Of a DNA stretch of 64,000 nucleotides, positions 19,328-32,162 are shown piece by piece. Origin of the DNA: Lasioglossum baleicum. Lineage: Eukaryota > Arthropoda > Insecta > Hymenoptera > Halictidae. The stretch spans positions 496,001 to 560,000 of the forward strand of contig NW_027469106.1 in assembly GCF_051020765.1 (NCBI RefSeq), read 5' to 3'. Numbering within the stretch: the first letter of the stretch is position 1; each line of letters begins with the position of its first letter. Under the pieces are notes generated by a model that worked only from the letters and a program-made list of their open reading frames with translations, did not search any database and was not told the origin of the DNA. Position numbers and translations under genes: made by a program.

Positions 19328-21721
19328 TGCTTAGCAATAATATTCGCAGTACAGTATTTTAGACCATATATTTACGGCCGAAAATTTACACTAATCACAG
19401 ACCATAAACCGCTGGTCTGGATGACGTCAGTAAAAGACCCTACGTCGCGCCTCCTCAGATGGCGCCTAAAACTGGCCGAGTTTGAATATAAAGTCGTCTA
19501 CAAACCTGGAAAAGCGAATTCTAACGCTGATGCCCTCTCCCGAAACCCAGTTACGTTGCCCCTCTCATGGAGCACCCCTGGAGGCACATCGCCGCCAAGA
19601 GCACCGTTATCAAATCCAGGAACCCCTCTCTTCGATAACCGCCGAAGGAGATGGGCCGACTCGCATCTTATGCCACCGCCTCAATCAATTCCCCCGAGGA
19701 AGAGGAAATCATCGTCAAACTCAACATCTGAACCACCATCGAAAACGCCACCACGCCCTAGGGCGAGTTCAGATGACGACAGCCTTTTGGTATCACCACC
19801 CCTAGTACCCGTCTCCAGTCAAGAGGAGTCACCCATAACAGGACTAGAGGACATTTTAACCGCCGTCCCCAGCCTAATTCCCCAACCAACGGGACCAAAC
19901 TGGCTCGATGAAGAAGAAGAAACCTTACCCTCCGAGGACGAGGAAGAAGATGAGGAGCCAAGACGACAAGGGAGAATAACGTACCTCCGCGACCGACTAA
20001 TTATGAGGAAAGATAATTTAGTATGTTTCACAACCCTGGATGGTCAACCTATAGACCCAGGAGCCGTAGACCTCCATAGACAAAGGAAACTGTCCGACGG
20101 TCGAGATCTGACCTTATTCAAAGCAAAGATAAGTAATTTCGGTAGCAACAAGCTGATACAGATACCCATCAAACCATCCCTGACTCACGAGGTTTCAACT
20201 GACGACCTAAAAGAATGTTTCCGGACATTACTTGATGTAGCCAACGAACTCAGACTGCGAACATTTTCAATCTCTAAAACCTATATAGATGACAATTCCA
20301 TGGAGTACGTCTCGAACCTCCTCATCGCAACATTCGAAGACACCCCCGTACACATATTCTTCTGCGCAAACGAAATCCAGATACCGGCCGAAGATAGATG
20401 GAATGATATTATCGCAGAAAATCACGTCTCTGCGTACGCAGGGCACAAAGGAATTACAAAAACCCTGAAGAGAATCCGCGAAAGATATTGGTGGAGCGGT
20501 ATGAAGATCCAGATAACGAACTACGTTAATAACTGCCTCAGTTGCCAACGTAATAAACTGACCAGGGTAAAAACGCGCCTGCCGATGAGAATAACGGATA
20601 CACCCGGTAGAGCGTTCGATAAGGTGTCCATGGACATTGTAGGGCCCCTTCCAACAACCAACGACGGAAACACATACATCTTAACCATACAGGATCTATT
20701 AACGAAACACTCAACCGCAATCCCACTCAAATCCGCCGATGCCATCAGCACTGCGGATGCATTTATAAACAATTTTATCTGTCGTTTCGGAACACCTAAA
20801 GCCATCCTAACGGATCAAGGAGCAAATTTCACAAGCTCCCTGATGAAGGCCATCGCAAAACGATTCAGAATAACTCGGCTGCAAACAACAGCCTTCCACC
20901 CTCAAAGCAACGGGTCAATCGAGAGATCCCACCACGTCTTAGCAGAATACCTGAAGCAATACGTCCACAAAAACAACTGGGACAAATGGGTCGATTTAGC
21001 AATGTTTAGTTACAATACAAGTGTCCACGAGGGCACAGATTTCACGCCGCACGAGTTAGTATTCGGCTCTTTGGCACGAGTCCCATCCGCCGATTCCTAC
21101 TCCTACGAATGCGAAAACGACTCCTATACCCACTACCTCTCCCAATTGCAAAGAAAGATAACCGAAACCCAGATTCGCGCGCGCGGAAACATAGTCTCCG
21201 CGAAAAGAAAATCCAAATCATACTACGATAGAAGAATTAACCCGGTAGAATTCAAGGTGGGAGAACAAGTATTCCTACTCAAAGAACCCTGCAAGGGCAA
21301 ATTCGATGCGCAATATACGGGTCCACATGAAATCTGCGACATCTTAGACTCAAACAATGTGAAAATTAAAGTAGGGAACCATTTTAAGATTGTACATGCA
21401 AACAAACTCAAGCGTGCGCCGAATAATCCAACGCAAACCCCGCGTCAGCGAAACGTGACACTCATCTGGACGCAGATCAGAAAAGACAAAAGTGTTAGTG
21501 AACAAAGTGATTCCCCACCCACCCTAAACCCCGAGAAAAGACAGTCGAATAATGAACATTGCGAATACGACTTGTCGGACATTACAAAACCAGCCCCAGC
21601 CCCACGTGCCGACACCGACAACATTTCAGTGCGACCAGTGTTTCGTACAAATATAGGAAATACTCGCCGAGAACTGTGCTCCCTGCGCGGAGTACCTCCG
21701 GACGATGCGTCGCATGAATGA
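19328..21721 (+). pseudogene. pol: pol of copy B, second segment (RNaseH end, integrase, tail)
   Basis: Pol resumes at the Cys codon (19328-19330) after the second GGAG copy and stays open to TGA at 21719-21721. It covers the RNaseH TDHKPL and NADALSR motifs, the Pro/Asp/Glu-rich spacer, the integrase HHCC finger, the DDE core and the shared C-tail. The B frame is intact apart from the insertions by A and C. Confidence 0.9.
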
Positions 21722-21787
21722 GTGTGATATCGAGTGTTGAGCGAGAAATTTCTTCCTTGTAAGAAATTTCTTTTCCGCGTTTGGAGG

Positions 21788-23734
21788 TGTTACGTCGTCC
21801 GATGTACGACGTTGGCCTTGTACACACACTATGTATACAAGGTCTGATCTGCATAAGATCCACACACCGTCCCCTAGACATAAGAGCATAATATTAAGAT
21901 CTCATATATTCTATTGTTCTAATCCTTATCTCCGTCTCTATCCATCACCATAACTTCACCTTGATCAACACCTTACCTCAGTTTCAACCCATCACCACGA
22001 CACATAATGCAATAAAGTATTGCATCACTCTGGAAGCATCTAGAAGCTTCTAGAAACGTCGAGAAGTCCAAAGACTGCTGCATCAGCAGTCCCACGCTCG
22101 TAGAGGGCAATAGGACAGCCACGAGACTGCAGCGTCAGCAGAAATGCACGTGCAGTCCCCGGGAGAGAAGACGCTGCTGCGTCAGCGGTTCTCCCACTCC
22201 GACGACTGAAGAACAAAGAGACTGCAGCGTCAGCCATCCCCACTCCGAACGAAGGAGGCAAGGCAGAGCAGGCGCTTGCATCAGTCCGCCTTCAGCCAGC
22301 GACTCGCACGGACGTGCCTACCTGGCCTCAGCCGCCAGTCCGGCTTCAAGAGCAGACGTGTTCAGTCTAGCTCCGCGATAGTGAAGTGTGTCGATCCTTC
22401 ACTCCTAATTCCAATTCCAATTCCAACTCTAACTCAACTCAACTCAACTCCTAATTCTCATACATTATTCCTACAACATATTACTATATCCATTATTCAT
22501 TAATCCAATTACTACTCTTATTATAATACTACTCACATATTGTATACCAGTGTACTTACCAGTTCTTATTTAATATATCGTTGTTATACCAGTGCTTCGA
22601 TCTTGTTATTCTTGTGTTAGTTCAACACCATCTTCCAATTCAGTTCTTGCATTGAATATATTAAACTCGTGACATATCCGGACTTGGTCTAAAGAGCGCA
22701 GTGGAAACGCTGAGCCGCCAATAAGGAATTTGAAGCGAGTCATAGAGAAGTTCTCGTGCCACGTCTAGAATTGGTCTAAAGTGCGCAGTGGAAACGCTGA
22801 GCCGCCACTATAGACGTGAAGCGAGTTAACTACCAAAAAGGTTAATAACAAATGGAAGTTCATTTTCATTATCTTATTAATATTCCATCATTACTATTCC
22901 TTACCCATGCGACGCCCACGTCGAGCGGGACGCAAGTATCAACTTGCTAAATTGAGACGCGCGTTAAGAAATAAAGCGGTGCTCGATCAAATCATTGCCA
23001 CTACCGAGTGGACAGAACTTCTGGGAACCACCGAGCACATTCCGTGTGACGCGTCCGATTACGTTTCTGTATACGGTTGCCCTTGCAACCCTCCTAAAGA
23101 GGTCAACCACGCGGACCTCTCGCGAGCTCCGACGCCAGTTCTACATCCGGTCGATTGTCCAGAGGTGATCGACATAGCCGACGACGACGACAGCCGAGAC
23201 ACGATCATCGTTCCCAGGGTCCGTTGCCGAACCATCCGTGACGATCCTCTACCAGCTCATCAACGTGTCGTCTTGCGGCCAGCATCCAAGGCCACTAACG
23301 TCGTCCCGAACCGAGCAGCAGCAACTCTGCCAGATCTTCCCCACCTCGAGGACATCTGTATAGAAGACCCGATGTACTACACCTACTGCCAGTACCGCCA
23401 GTTCCTGCTACAACAATATTATTAGGTGTTAATACAACATTGCGGTGAGTCGTATAATGTCTTGTATAATTGCTGAATCCTGTAAACTCACCGTTCTCGT
23501 TGCATCCTCTCGCGCGTGATTCTTGTCGAGACACTTCTTGTAACCGCGTCGGACGTCCTCTTCTTGACTGCATCATAGCAATATCGGTTGTCCTAGTGCA
23601 TATGACAGCCCGCGGCTGTCTCGGCACGAAAGACCACTCCTCATTTTAATCATAATATCTCAACCGTCCGTCTGTCACTGTTCTCTTTTCTCTCTCTTGG
23701 TACCTGTAACAAAAACACAGTGACGGACGTGACA
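21788..23734 (+). repeat. 3' LTR of copy B (1947 bp)
   Basis: TGTTACG...GTGACA, preceded by the hairpin and GGAGG. It carries the heat-shock element, four motifs with the last one exact (GCAGCGTCA), the duplicated hairpin, the LTR ORF and the donor-like site. The outer flank GTAG is the presumed TSD within LTR L; its partner is off-window. Confidence 0.92.
22907..23425 (+). CDS. LTR-encoded basic/Cys-motif protein, copy B (172 aa)
   Basis: Intact. B-specific changes lie in the C-terminal half (CRTIRDDPLP, and Tyr for Asp in MYYTYCQ), outside the basic N-terminus and Cys motif. Function is unknown. Confidence 0.73.
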   Translation: MRRPRRAGRKYQLAKLRRALRNKAVLDQIIATTEWTELLGTTEHIPCDASDYVSVYGCPCNPPKEVNHADLSRAPTPVLHPVDCPEVIDIADDDDSRDTIIVPRVRCRTIRDDPLPAHQRVVLRPASKATNVVPNRAAATLPDLPHLEDICIEDPMYYTYCQYRQFLLQQYY

Positions 23735-23972
23735 GTAGAACTGGCGTCGGAGCTCGCGAGAGGTCCGCGTGGTTGACCTCTTTAGGAGGGTTGCAAGGGC
23801 AACCGTATACAGAAACGTAATCGGACGCGTCACACGGAATGTGCTCGGTGGTTCCCAGAAGTTCTGTCCACTCGGTAGTGGCAATGATTTGATCGAGCAC
23901 CGCTTTATTTCTCAACGCGCGTCTCAATTTAGCAAGTTGATACTTGCGTCCCGCTCGACGTGGGCGTCGCAT
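23735..23972 (-). pseudogene. LTR ORF of L, truncated after about 79 codons by copy B
   Basis: The basic N-terminus and the LGTTEHIPCD...YGCPC motif are present and standard. The frame runs into the B LTR at 23735, losing the acidic and C-terminal parts. Confidence 0.8.
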
Positions 23973-25090
23973 GGGTAAGGAATAGTAATGATGGAATATT
24001 AATAATGTAATGAAAATGAACTTCCACTTGTTATTAACCTTTTTGATAGTTAACTCGCTTCATGTCTATAGTGGCGGCTCAGCGTTTCCACTGCGCTCTT
24101 TAGACCAATTCTAGACGTGGCACGAGAACTTCTCTATGACTCGCTTCAAATTCCTTATTGGCGGCTCAGCGTTTCCACTGCGCACTTTAGACCAAGTCCG
24201 GATATGTCACGAGTTTAATATATTCGATGCAAGAACTGAATTGGAAGATGGTGTTGAACTAACACAAGAATAACAAGATCGAAGCACTGGTATAACAACG
24301 ATATATTAAATAAGAACTGGTAAGTACACTGGTATACAATATGTAAGTAGTATTATAATAGGAGTAGTAATTGGATTAATGAATAATGGATATTGTAATA
24401 TGTTATAGGAATAATGTATGAGAATTAGGACTTGAGTTGAGTTGAGTTAGAGTTGGAATTGGAATTGGAATTAGGAGTGAAGGATCGACACACTTCACTT
24501 TCGCGGAGCTAGACTGAACACGTCTGCTCTTGAAGCCGGACTGGCGGCTGAGGCCAGGTAGGCACGTCTGTGCGAGTCGCTGGCTGAAGGCGGACTGATG
24601 CAAGCGTCCGCTCTGCCTTGCCTCCTTCGTTCGGAGTGGGGATAGCTGACGCTGCAGTCTCTTTGTTCTTCGGTCGTCGGAGTGGGAGAACCGCTGACGC
24701 AGCAGCGTCTTCGCTCCCGGGGACTGCACGTGCATTTCTGCTGACGGTGCAGTCTCGTGGCTGTCCTATTGCCCTCTACGAGCGTGCGACTGCTGATGCA
24801 GCAGTCCTTGGACTTCTCGAAGTTCTAGAAGCTTCTAGATGCTTCCAGAGTGATGCAATACTTTATTGCATTATGTGTCGTGGTGATGGGTTGAAACTGA
24901 GGTAAGGTGTTGATCAAGGTGAAGTTATGGTGATGGGTAGAGACGGAGATAAGGATTAGAACAATAGAATATATGAGATCTTAACATTATGCTCTTATGT
25001 CTAGGGGACGGTGTGTGGATCTTATGTAGATCAGACCTTGTATACATGGTGTGTGTACAAGGCCAACGTCGTACATCGGACGACGTAACA
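23735..25090 (-). repeat. LTR L: 5' portion of a minus-oriented LTR, host of copy B
   Basis: From GTAGAACTGGCG, mid LTR ORF, to the LTR start TGTTACG at 25090. Its other part lies left of B, off-window. On its right, TAGT (25091-25094) begins envelope sequence of copy I, so L or its parent element inserted into I's envelope. Whether L is a solo LTR or a full element's 5' LTR cannot be seen. Confidence 0.82.
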
Positions 25091-27041
25091 TAGTCCCGTA
25101 TCGTGATGCGTATTATGGCTTGCACCACGACGTCCGTCCAGGTTCCAAAAGGATCGTTGTAGGTTGTGCCTGAGCAGCTTCCGTCATTCTTGATTTCTCC
25201 TGCCATTGTGAGGCTACGAGAGGTTGTGGAATTTGGCTGGACTCCTGTGATCTGTGCCGCTGGCGTAATATACAGAGTTCCAGTAGTGTGTAGATTAGAG
25301 CATGTTTCACTGGTGGTGGTTAGGAGATACTCTTGTCTACCATTGGCGACGACGGAATTATGCGAATGCATGCCACAGTAGTAGATCGTTCTGTCTATTT
25401 CAATGTGGCATTGGAGGACTCGGGCTTGCGAAAACTCGGCTAGCTGCAGAAGTTGAATTCGCTCTAAACTCTCGATCGGTGTGACATCTTCGGGTTCGCA
25501 ATTCAGGTTATCGATGGTAGAGTACGTAGTGACGTTGAGTGTCGGTCCACCGCAATCATATCCAATGAGGGTATAAACTTGCGTGGTAATGGTGCATAGG
25601 ATGGCAACTTGTAACGGATACATGTTTGTGGTTGCGAAATTGTCTGAAGACTGGAGCTCCTCTGGAATGATCCTATCTTCCGAGGGGCTGAGTCGTGATG
25701 CGACAAGCTTATCTTCCGGCTGTAGAAGGAGATTTTGTCGACGCTGGGTTTCGGATTTCGCTCGTTTGTCGGTGTTGACCGGACGCGTGATTAACGCGGA
25801 TTCTAATTTCGCGTCAGCGGAGGACTGTAATGAAATCTCCTGGGAGGGTTTCTTATCGCAAGTCGCAGGAGATGCTACAATCATTGTTCGCGGGTTATCG
25901 CAGAGGTATAGTATAATACGAAATTTGTTTCTCCTTTTTGCTGACGCGTATTTTACAGACGTATAATTCCTAGATGGATGAAACTCGCTTTGCGGTGCAC
26001 GGATACTTGACCGTTTAGATTGGAAGAGATCATGTTCCGGCGAAAAATCAGAGGTAGGTTTTTGAAATGAAATATAGACTCTCTTTGACTCTGATTTAGA
26101 AATTATCGCGGGATGATCTTTTATGATCGACTCGTATACTCGGTCTATACGAGGTAGAGTTTTATGCTTTATTTTATGTAGACGTTCTGTCGTCTTTAGA
26201 GAATCAAAGGCGGGGACATTTCCTTTCAACCTAGACTCGGAATAGAAACAATCGGACTTGATACCGGAGCTTGTAGAATAAACCTTCATAGGTTTGAATT
26301 CGTGGGAGTCTTCTTTGGACTCTGGATTAAAATTGTCGGGATGGTTACCGAATACGTCGGGATGGTTACCGGAATTGAAAAGGTCGGGATGGTTACCGAA
26401 TGCGTCGGGATGGTTACCGGAATTAGAAAGGTCGGGATGGTTACCGAATACGTCGGGATGGTTACCGGAATTAGAAAGGTCGGGATGGTTACCGAATGCG
26501 TCGGGATGGTACCCGGAATTAGAAAGGTCGGGATGGTTACCGAATACGTCGGGATGGTTACCGGAATTAGAAAGGTCGGGATGGTTACCGAATGCGTCGG
26601 GATAGTGCCCGGAATTAGTTGAATAACGATCGATCTCTTCCACCTCTAACACGGGTAATCGGAATGAGATCGGACGCGAAGATGTGTTGAAACATCTGAG
26701 GCTCGCTTTGCCTCCGCGATTAGTGACTACACAGTCACCGAGGAATACATCCGGCGCTACGCTGACGCGGCGGATATATCCCTGTTTCGGGCCCTGTACG
26801 CTGACTGCAATGCAGGCGGCTGTTCGGGGCTCAACGGCAAACTCATTAGAGTCTGCTGCAGTCCTTGATCCGGACTGTTGATTTTGATTTTTGCGCTTAT
26901 CGACCGGTTCCTCTACGATATTATTCGATGTGATACGAATCTCTCCCGGTTGCACCCGACGTTTTGAGAGAGGGAATGTTTCTTCCTCTGTCCTTGCGGC
27001 GTGCTTTTCAAGAGAGACCTCCGTTTTCGGAGAAGGCATTG
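25091..27041 (-). pseudogene. Copy I, left segment: diverged (type II) protease-linker-Env fragment
   Basis: A single open frame runs from 27039 to the L boundary. It contains a variable region, the conserved post-protease block (GPKQGYIRRVSVAPDVFLGD), an NHPD-type repeat array (26333-26620), a type II linker unlike D's, then a glycoprotein N-terminus with YTLIGYDCGG and the GMHSH and TTSETCS regions clearly homologous to D's Env. The frame is cut at the RDY residues by L. RT is absent between linker and Env. This is the second, diverged lineage with a protease-Env arrangement. Confidence 0.87.
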
Positions 27042-28980
27042 TGTCACGTCCGTCACTGTGTTTTTGTTACAGGTACCAGGAGAGAGAAAAGAGAACAGTG
27101 ACAGACGGACGGTTGAGATATTATGATGAAAATGAGGAGTGGTCTTTCGTGCCGAGACAGCCGCGGGCTGTCATATGCACTAGGACAACCGATATTGCTA
27201 TGATGCAGTCAAGAAAAGAACGACCGACGCGGTTACAAGAAGTGTCCGACAAGAATCGCGCGCGAGAGGATGCAACGAGAACGGTGAGTTTACAGGATTC
27301 AGCAATTATACAAGTTATTATACGACTCACCGCAATGTTGTATTAACGCCTAATAATATTGTTGCAGCAGGAACTGGCGGTACTGGCAGTAGGTGTCGTA
27401 CATCGGATCTTCTATACAGATGTCCTCGAGGTGAGGGAGATCTGGCAGAGTTGCTGCTGCTCGGTTCGGGACGACATTAATGGCCTTGGATGCTGGCCGC
27501 AAGATGACACGTTGATGAGCTGGCAGAGGAACGTCACGGATGATTCGGCAACGGACCCTGGGAACGATGATCGTGTCTCGGCTGTCGTCGTCGTCGGCTA
27601 TGTCGATCACCTCTGGACAATCGACCGGATGTAGAACTGGCGTCGGAGCTCGCGAGAGGTCCGCGTGGTTGACCTCTTTAGGAGGGTTGCAAGGGCAACC
27701 GTATACAGAAACGTAATCGGACGCGTCACACGGAATGTGCTCGGTGGTTCCCAGAAGTTCTATCCACTCGGTAGTAGCAATGATTTGATCGAGCACCGCT
27801 TTATTTCTTAACGCGCGTCTCAATTTAGCAAATTGATACTTGCGTCCCGCTCGACGTGGGCGTCGCATGGGTAAGGAATAGTAATGATGGAATATTAATA
27901 ATATAATGAACTTCCACTTGTTATTAACCTTTTAGGTAGTTAACTCGCTTCACGTCTATAGTGGCGGCTCAGCGTTTCCACTGCGCACTTTAGACCAATT
28001 CTAGACGTGGCACGAGAACTTCTCTATGACTCGCTTCAAATTCCTTATTGGCGGCTCAGCGTTTCCACTGCGCACTTTAGACTAAGTCCGGATATGTCAC
28101 GAGTTTAATATATTCGATGCAAGAACTGAATTGGAAGATGGTGTTGAACTAACACAAGAATAACAAGATCGAAGCACTGGTATAACAACGATATATTAAA
28201 TAAGAACTAGTAAGTACACTGGTATACAATATGTAAGTAGTATTATAATAGGAGTAGTAATTGGATTAATGAATAATGGATATAGTAATATGTTGTAGGA
28301 ATAATGTATGAGAATTAGGAGTTGAGTTGAGTTGAGTTAGAGTTGGAATTGGAATTGGAATTAGGAGTGAAGGATCGACACACTTCACTATCGCGGAGCT
28401 AGACTGAACACGTCTGCTCTTGAAGCCGGACTGGCGGCTGAGGCCAGGTAGGCACGTCTGTGCGAGTCGCTGGCTGAAGGCGGACTGATGCAAGCGTCCG
28501 CTCTGCCTTGCCTCCTTCGTTCGGAGTGGGGATAGCTGACGCTGCAGTCTCTTTGTTCTTCAGTCGTCGGAGTGGGAGAACCGCTGACGCAGCAGCGTCT
28601 TCGCTCCCGGGGACTGCACGTGCATTTCTGCTGACGCTGCAGTCTCGTGGCTGTCCTATTGCCCTCTACGAGCGTGGGACTGCTGATGCAGCAGTCTTTG
28701 GACTTCTCGACGTTTCTAGAAGCTTCTAGATGCTTCCAGAGTGATGCAATACTTTATTGCATTATGTGTCGTGGTGATGGGTTGAAACTGAGGTAAGGTG
28801 ATGATCAAGGTGAAGTTATGGTGATGGGTAGAGACGGAGATAAGGATTAGAACAATACAATAATGAGATCTTAATACTATGTTCTTATTTCTAGGGGACG
28901 GTGTATGGATCTTATGCAGATCAGACCTTGTATACATAGTGTGTGTACAAGGCCAACGTCGTACATCGGACGACGTAACA
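27042..28980 (-). repeat. 3' LTR of copy G (1939 bp)
   Basis: Minus-strand TGTTACG...ACGTGACA. It belongs to the same U3 length class as A, B and H (tgcctacctggcctcagcc segment present), unlike D and J. Heat-shock element and motifs are conserved. Confidence 0.93.
27350..27868 (-). CDS. LTR-encoded basic/Cys-motif protein, copy G 3' LTR (172 aa)
   Basis: Intact and the same as the ORF in G's 5' LTR (46185-46703). G-specific changes: Phe for Leu near residue 13, Ile for Thr at residue 36, Ile in the ASKAINV stretch. Function is unknown. Confidence 0.73.
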   Translation of the reverse strand: MRRPRRAGRKYQFAKLRRALRNKAVLDQIIATTEWIELLGTTEHIPCDASDYVSVYGCPCNPPKEVNHADLSRAPTPVLHPVDCPEVIDIADDDDSRDTIIVPRVRCRIIRDVPLPAHQRVILRPASKAINVVPNRAAATLPDLPHLEDICIEDPMYDTYCQYRQFLLQQYY

Positions 28981-29046
28981 CCTCCCAACGCGGAAAAGAA
29001 ATTTCTTACAAGGAAGAAATTTCTCGCTCAACACTCGACCACACAC

Positions 29047-30084
29047 TCATTCATGCGATGCATCGTCCGGAGGTACTCCGCGCAGGGAGCACAGTTCTCG
29101 GCGAGTATTTCCTATATTTGTACGAAACACTGGTCGCACTGAAATGTTGTCGGTGTCGGCACGTGGGGCTGGGGCTGGTTTTGTAATGTCCGACAAGTCG
29201 TATTCGCAATGTTCATTTTTCGACTGTCTTTTCTCGGGGTTTAGGGTGGGTGGGGAATCACTTTGTTCACTAACACTTTCACTTGCACTTTTCCTGTATC
29301 TTGCTGTATACGTGTAAGTATTGTCCTTTTGCTTCAGGAAGATGAAGAATCTTGTGAGGGAGCTCCATACGGCGACTGCTAGATGCAAACTCCATCCGTA
29401 AAGTGAGTGCAATGCAATACCATTGATTATGGTACTTATGATAGTCTTTATTGTTCGGATTGCTATATATATTCCTAGCACTCCGGCACTGATTGAACCA
29501 AATGTGGTGAATCCTGACCACAGTTTTTGTGCTGTTGACTCCGCTATCTGTTGCAGGGAGTTTTCGTCGAGCAGGTTGAACATATTAACGTTCCCTGTTG
29601 CGTAATCTCTGCCGGATGCTCCTTGGGCGATAGAATTTATTACGGCCACTCTTTCCACTGGAAACATGATGTGGTCCTGTAGTTTGTTGAGATCCTCTTG
29701 GGAATAGATTCCGCCTGTTGCGATATTTGTTGGATCCACGTACTTCCACGTGGGTTTGATGAGCGGTTGTAATGTTGCTGGGGCAACGGTCTCTGTGAGT
29801 GACGGCGTTAAACGATACCAAATTCCGTTTATTTTGTAGAGAGGCGGCAGGAGTTCATTGCATGGCTTTTCTGTACCTGTGGCAACTATAATATGGTCTC
29901 CTGGTTTTAAGAACTTCGAAGAATTCTGGTAAGTGATCGGAAGTTCATCGAAACACTTATCCGTTTTCCGAACTTGTACGGTTACTGGAATGCACTTTAT
30001 AATATGCACCACTTCTCCAGCTGGAACTGCGACGAATCCTGGTTCTCGCATAATGGCAGCTGCTATTTCTTCCGGCGATGAATG
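29047..30084 (-). pseudogene. env: env of copy G, C-terminal segment with shared tail
   Basis: From the D insertion point (TSD AATG, 30081-30084) the frame runs to a stop at 29047-29049. It contains the Env C-terminal ectodomain, a hydrophobic anchor region (GVLGIYIAIRT followed by ALHSLYGWSLHLAVAVW), a short Lys/Tyr cytoplasmic stretch and the shared PAPAPRADTDN tail. Sequence is near-identical to D's matching part. Confidence 0.88.
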
Positions 30085-32049
30085 TGTTACGTCGTCCGAT
30101 GTACGACGTTGGCCTTGTACATACACTATGTATACAAGGTCTGATCTGCATAAGATCCATACACCGTCCCCTAGACATAAGAGCATAGTATTAAGATCTC
30201 ATTATTCTATTGTTCTAATCCTTATCTCCGCCTCTACCCATCACCATAACTTCACCTTGATCAACACCTTACCTCAGTTTCAACCCATCACCACGACACA
30301 TAATGCAATAAAGTATTGCATCACTCTGGAAGCATCTGGAAGCTTCTAGAAACGTCGAGAAGTCCAAAGACTGCTGCATCAGCAGTCCCACGCTCGTAGA
30401 GGGCAATAGGACAGCCACGAGACTGCAGCGTCAGCAGAAATGCACGTGCAGTCCCCGGGAGCGAAGACGCTGCTGCGTCAGCGGTTCTCCCACTCCGACG
30501 ACTGAAGAACAAAGAGACTGCAGCGTCAGCAGCTATCCCCACTCCGAACGAAGGAGGCAAGGCAGAGCGGACGCTTGCATCAGTCCGCCTTCAGCCAGCG
30601 ACTCGAACGGTCCGCTCCAAGCGAGCGACTCGCACGGACGTGCCAGTCCGGCTTCTTCCGACTTCAAGAGCAGACGTGTTCAGTCTAGCTCCGCGATAGT
30701 GAAGTGTGTCGATCCTTCACTCCTAATTCCAATTCAATTCCAACTCTAACTCAACTCAACTCAAGTCCTAATTCTCATACGTTATTCCTATAACATATTA
30801 CAATATCCATTATTCATTAATCCAATTACTACTCCTATTATAATACTACTTACATATTGTATACCAGTGTACTTACCAGTTCTTATTTAATATATCGTTG
30901 TTATACCAGTGCTTCGATCTTGTTATTCTTGTGTTAGTTCAACACCATCTTCCAATTCAGTTCTTGCATAGAATATATTAAACTCGTGACATATCCGGAC
31001 TTGGTCTAAAGTGCGCAGTGGAAACGCTGAGCCGCCAATAAGGAATTTGAAGCGAGTCATAGAGAAGTTCTCGTGCACGTCTAGAATTGGTCTAAAGAGC
31101 GCAGTGGAAACGCTGAGCCGCCACTATAGACGTGAAGCGAGTTAACTACCTAAAAGGTTAATAACAAATGGAAGTTCATTTTCATTATATTATTAATATT
31201 CCATCATTACTATTCCTTACCCATGCGACGCCCACGTCGAGCGGGACGCAAGTATCAACTTGCTAAATTGAGACGCGCGTTAAGAAATAAAGCGGTGCTC
31301 GAACAAATCATCGCCACTACCGAGTGGACAGAACTTCTGGGAACCACCGAGCACATTCCGTGTGACGCGTCCGATTACGTTTCTGTATACGGTTGCCCTT
31401 GCAACCCTCCTAAAGAGGTCAACCACGCGGACCTCTCGCGAGCTCCGACGCCAGTTCTACATCCGGTCGATTGTCCAGAGGTGATCGACATAGCCGACGA
31501 CGACGACAGCCGAGACACGATCATCGTTCCCAGGGTCCGTTGCCGAATCATCCGTGACGTTCCTCTGCCAGCTCATCAACGTGTCGTCTTGCGGCCAGCA
31601 TCCAAGGCCACTAACGTCGTCCCGAACCGAGCAGCAGCAACTCTGCCAGATCTTCCCCACCTCGAGGACATCTGTATAGAAGATCCGATGTACGACACCT
31701 ACTGTCAGTACCGCCAGTTCCTGCTGCAACAATATTATTAGGCGTTAATACAACATTGCGGTGAGTCGTATAATATCTTGTATAATTGTTGAATCCTGTA
31801 AACTCACCGTTCTCGTTGCATCCTCTCGCGCGCGATTCTTGTCGGGACACTCCTTGTAACCGCGTCGGACGTTCTTTTCTTGACTGCATCATAGCAATAT
31901 CGGTTGTCCTAGTGCATATGACAGCCCGCGGCTGTCTCGGCACGAAAGACCACTCCTCATTTTAATCATAATATCTCACCGTCCGTCTGTCACTGTTCTC
32001 TTTTCTCTCTCCTGGTACCTGTAACAAAAACACAGTGACGGACGTGACA
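30085..32049 (+). repeat. 5' LTR of copy D (1965 bp)
   Basis: Differs from the 3' LTR by a 3-bp insertion at about 30528-30530 and three 1-bp deletions. U3 contains a longer variant segment (cgaacggtccgctccaagcg) shared with J but not with A, B, G or H. Heat-shock element at about 30328-30362. Confidence 0.93.
31223..31741 (+). CDS. LTR-encoded basic/Cys-motif protein, copy D 5' LTR (172 aa)
   Basis: Intact. Glu replaces Asp at residue 27 (VLEQII), a change shared with both J LTRs. Identical in translation to 38750-39268. In this 5' LTR it precedes gag by about 420 bp. Function is unknown. Confidence 0.75.
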   Translation: MRRPRRAGRKYQLAKLRRALRNKAVLEQIIATTEWTELLGTTEHIPCDASDYVSVYGCPCNPPKEVNHADLSRAPTPVLHPVDCPEVIDIADDDDSRDTIIVPRVRCRIIRDVPLPAHQRVVLRPASKATNVVPNRAAATLPDLPHLEDICIEDPMYDTYCQYRQFLLQQYY

Positions 32050-32053
32050 AATT

Positions 32054-32070
32054 TGGCGCAGTCGGTAGGA
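32054..32070 (+). promoter_or_regulatory. tRNA-Ser primer-binding site (copy D)
   Basis: TGGCGCAGTCGGTAGGA starts 4 nt (aatt) after the LTR. The match to an insect tRNA-Ser 3' end spans 17 nt and stops at the following C. Confidence 0.88.
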
Positions 32071-32162
32071 CATCGAAGTGGTCGCCGATATTTGCATTAA
32101 TAAGCCCCGACGCGTGTCAGTGCGAAGTTCACATTTCTTAAATCCCATTTATATCTTTCAAA

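Larger units (their letters stand above)
7047..23734 (+). mobile_element. Copy B: pol-type element interrupted by copy C, 5' part off-window
   Basis: B begins at 7047 within the protease region where A is inserted, continues to 8937, is interrupted by C, resumes at 19324 and ends with its 3' LTR at 23734. The right flank is minus-oriented LTR interior (GTAG...), so B is itself inserted in an older LTR (L). B is pol-type, with no envelope gene between integrase and LTR. Apart from the two insertions, the visible reading frame is open. Confidence 0.88.

Noticed and set aside
23646..23972. A 108-aa chimeric ORF crossing the B/L junction as a fusion gene
   Set aside because: It is the accidental joining of the truncated L LTR ORF to antisense LTR end sequence of B.
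32054..32070. A tRNA gene at the PBS
   Set aside because: Only the 17 nt complementary to a tRNA 3' end are present. There is no tRNA body or cloverleaf.
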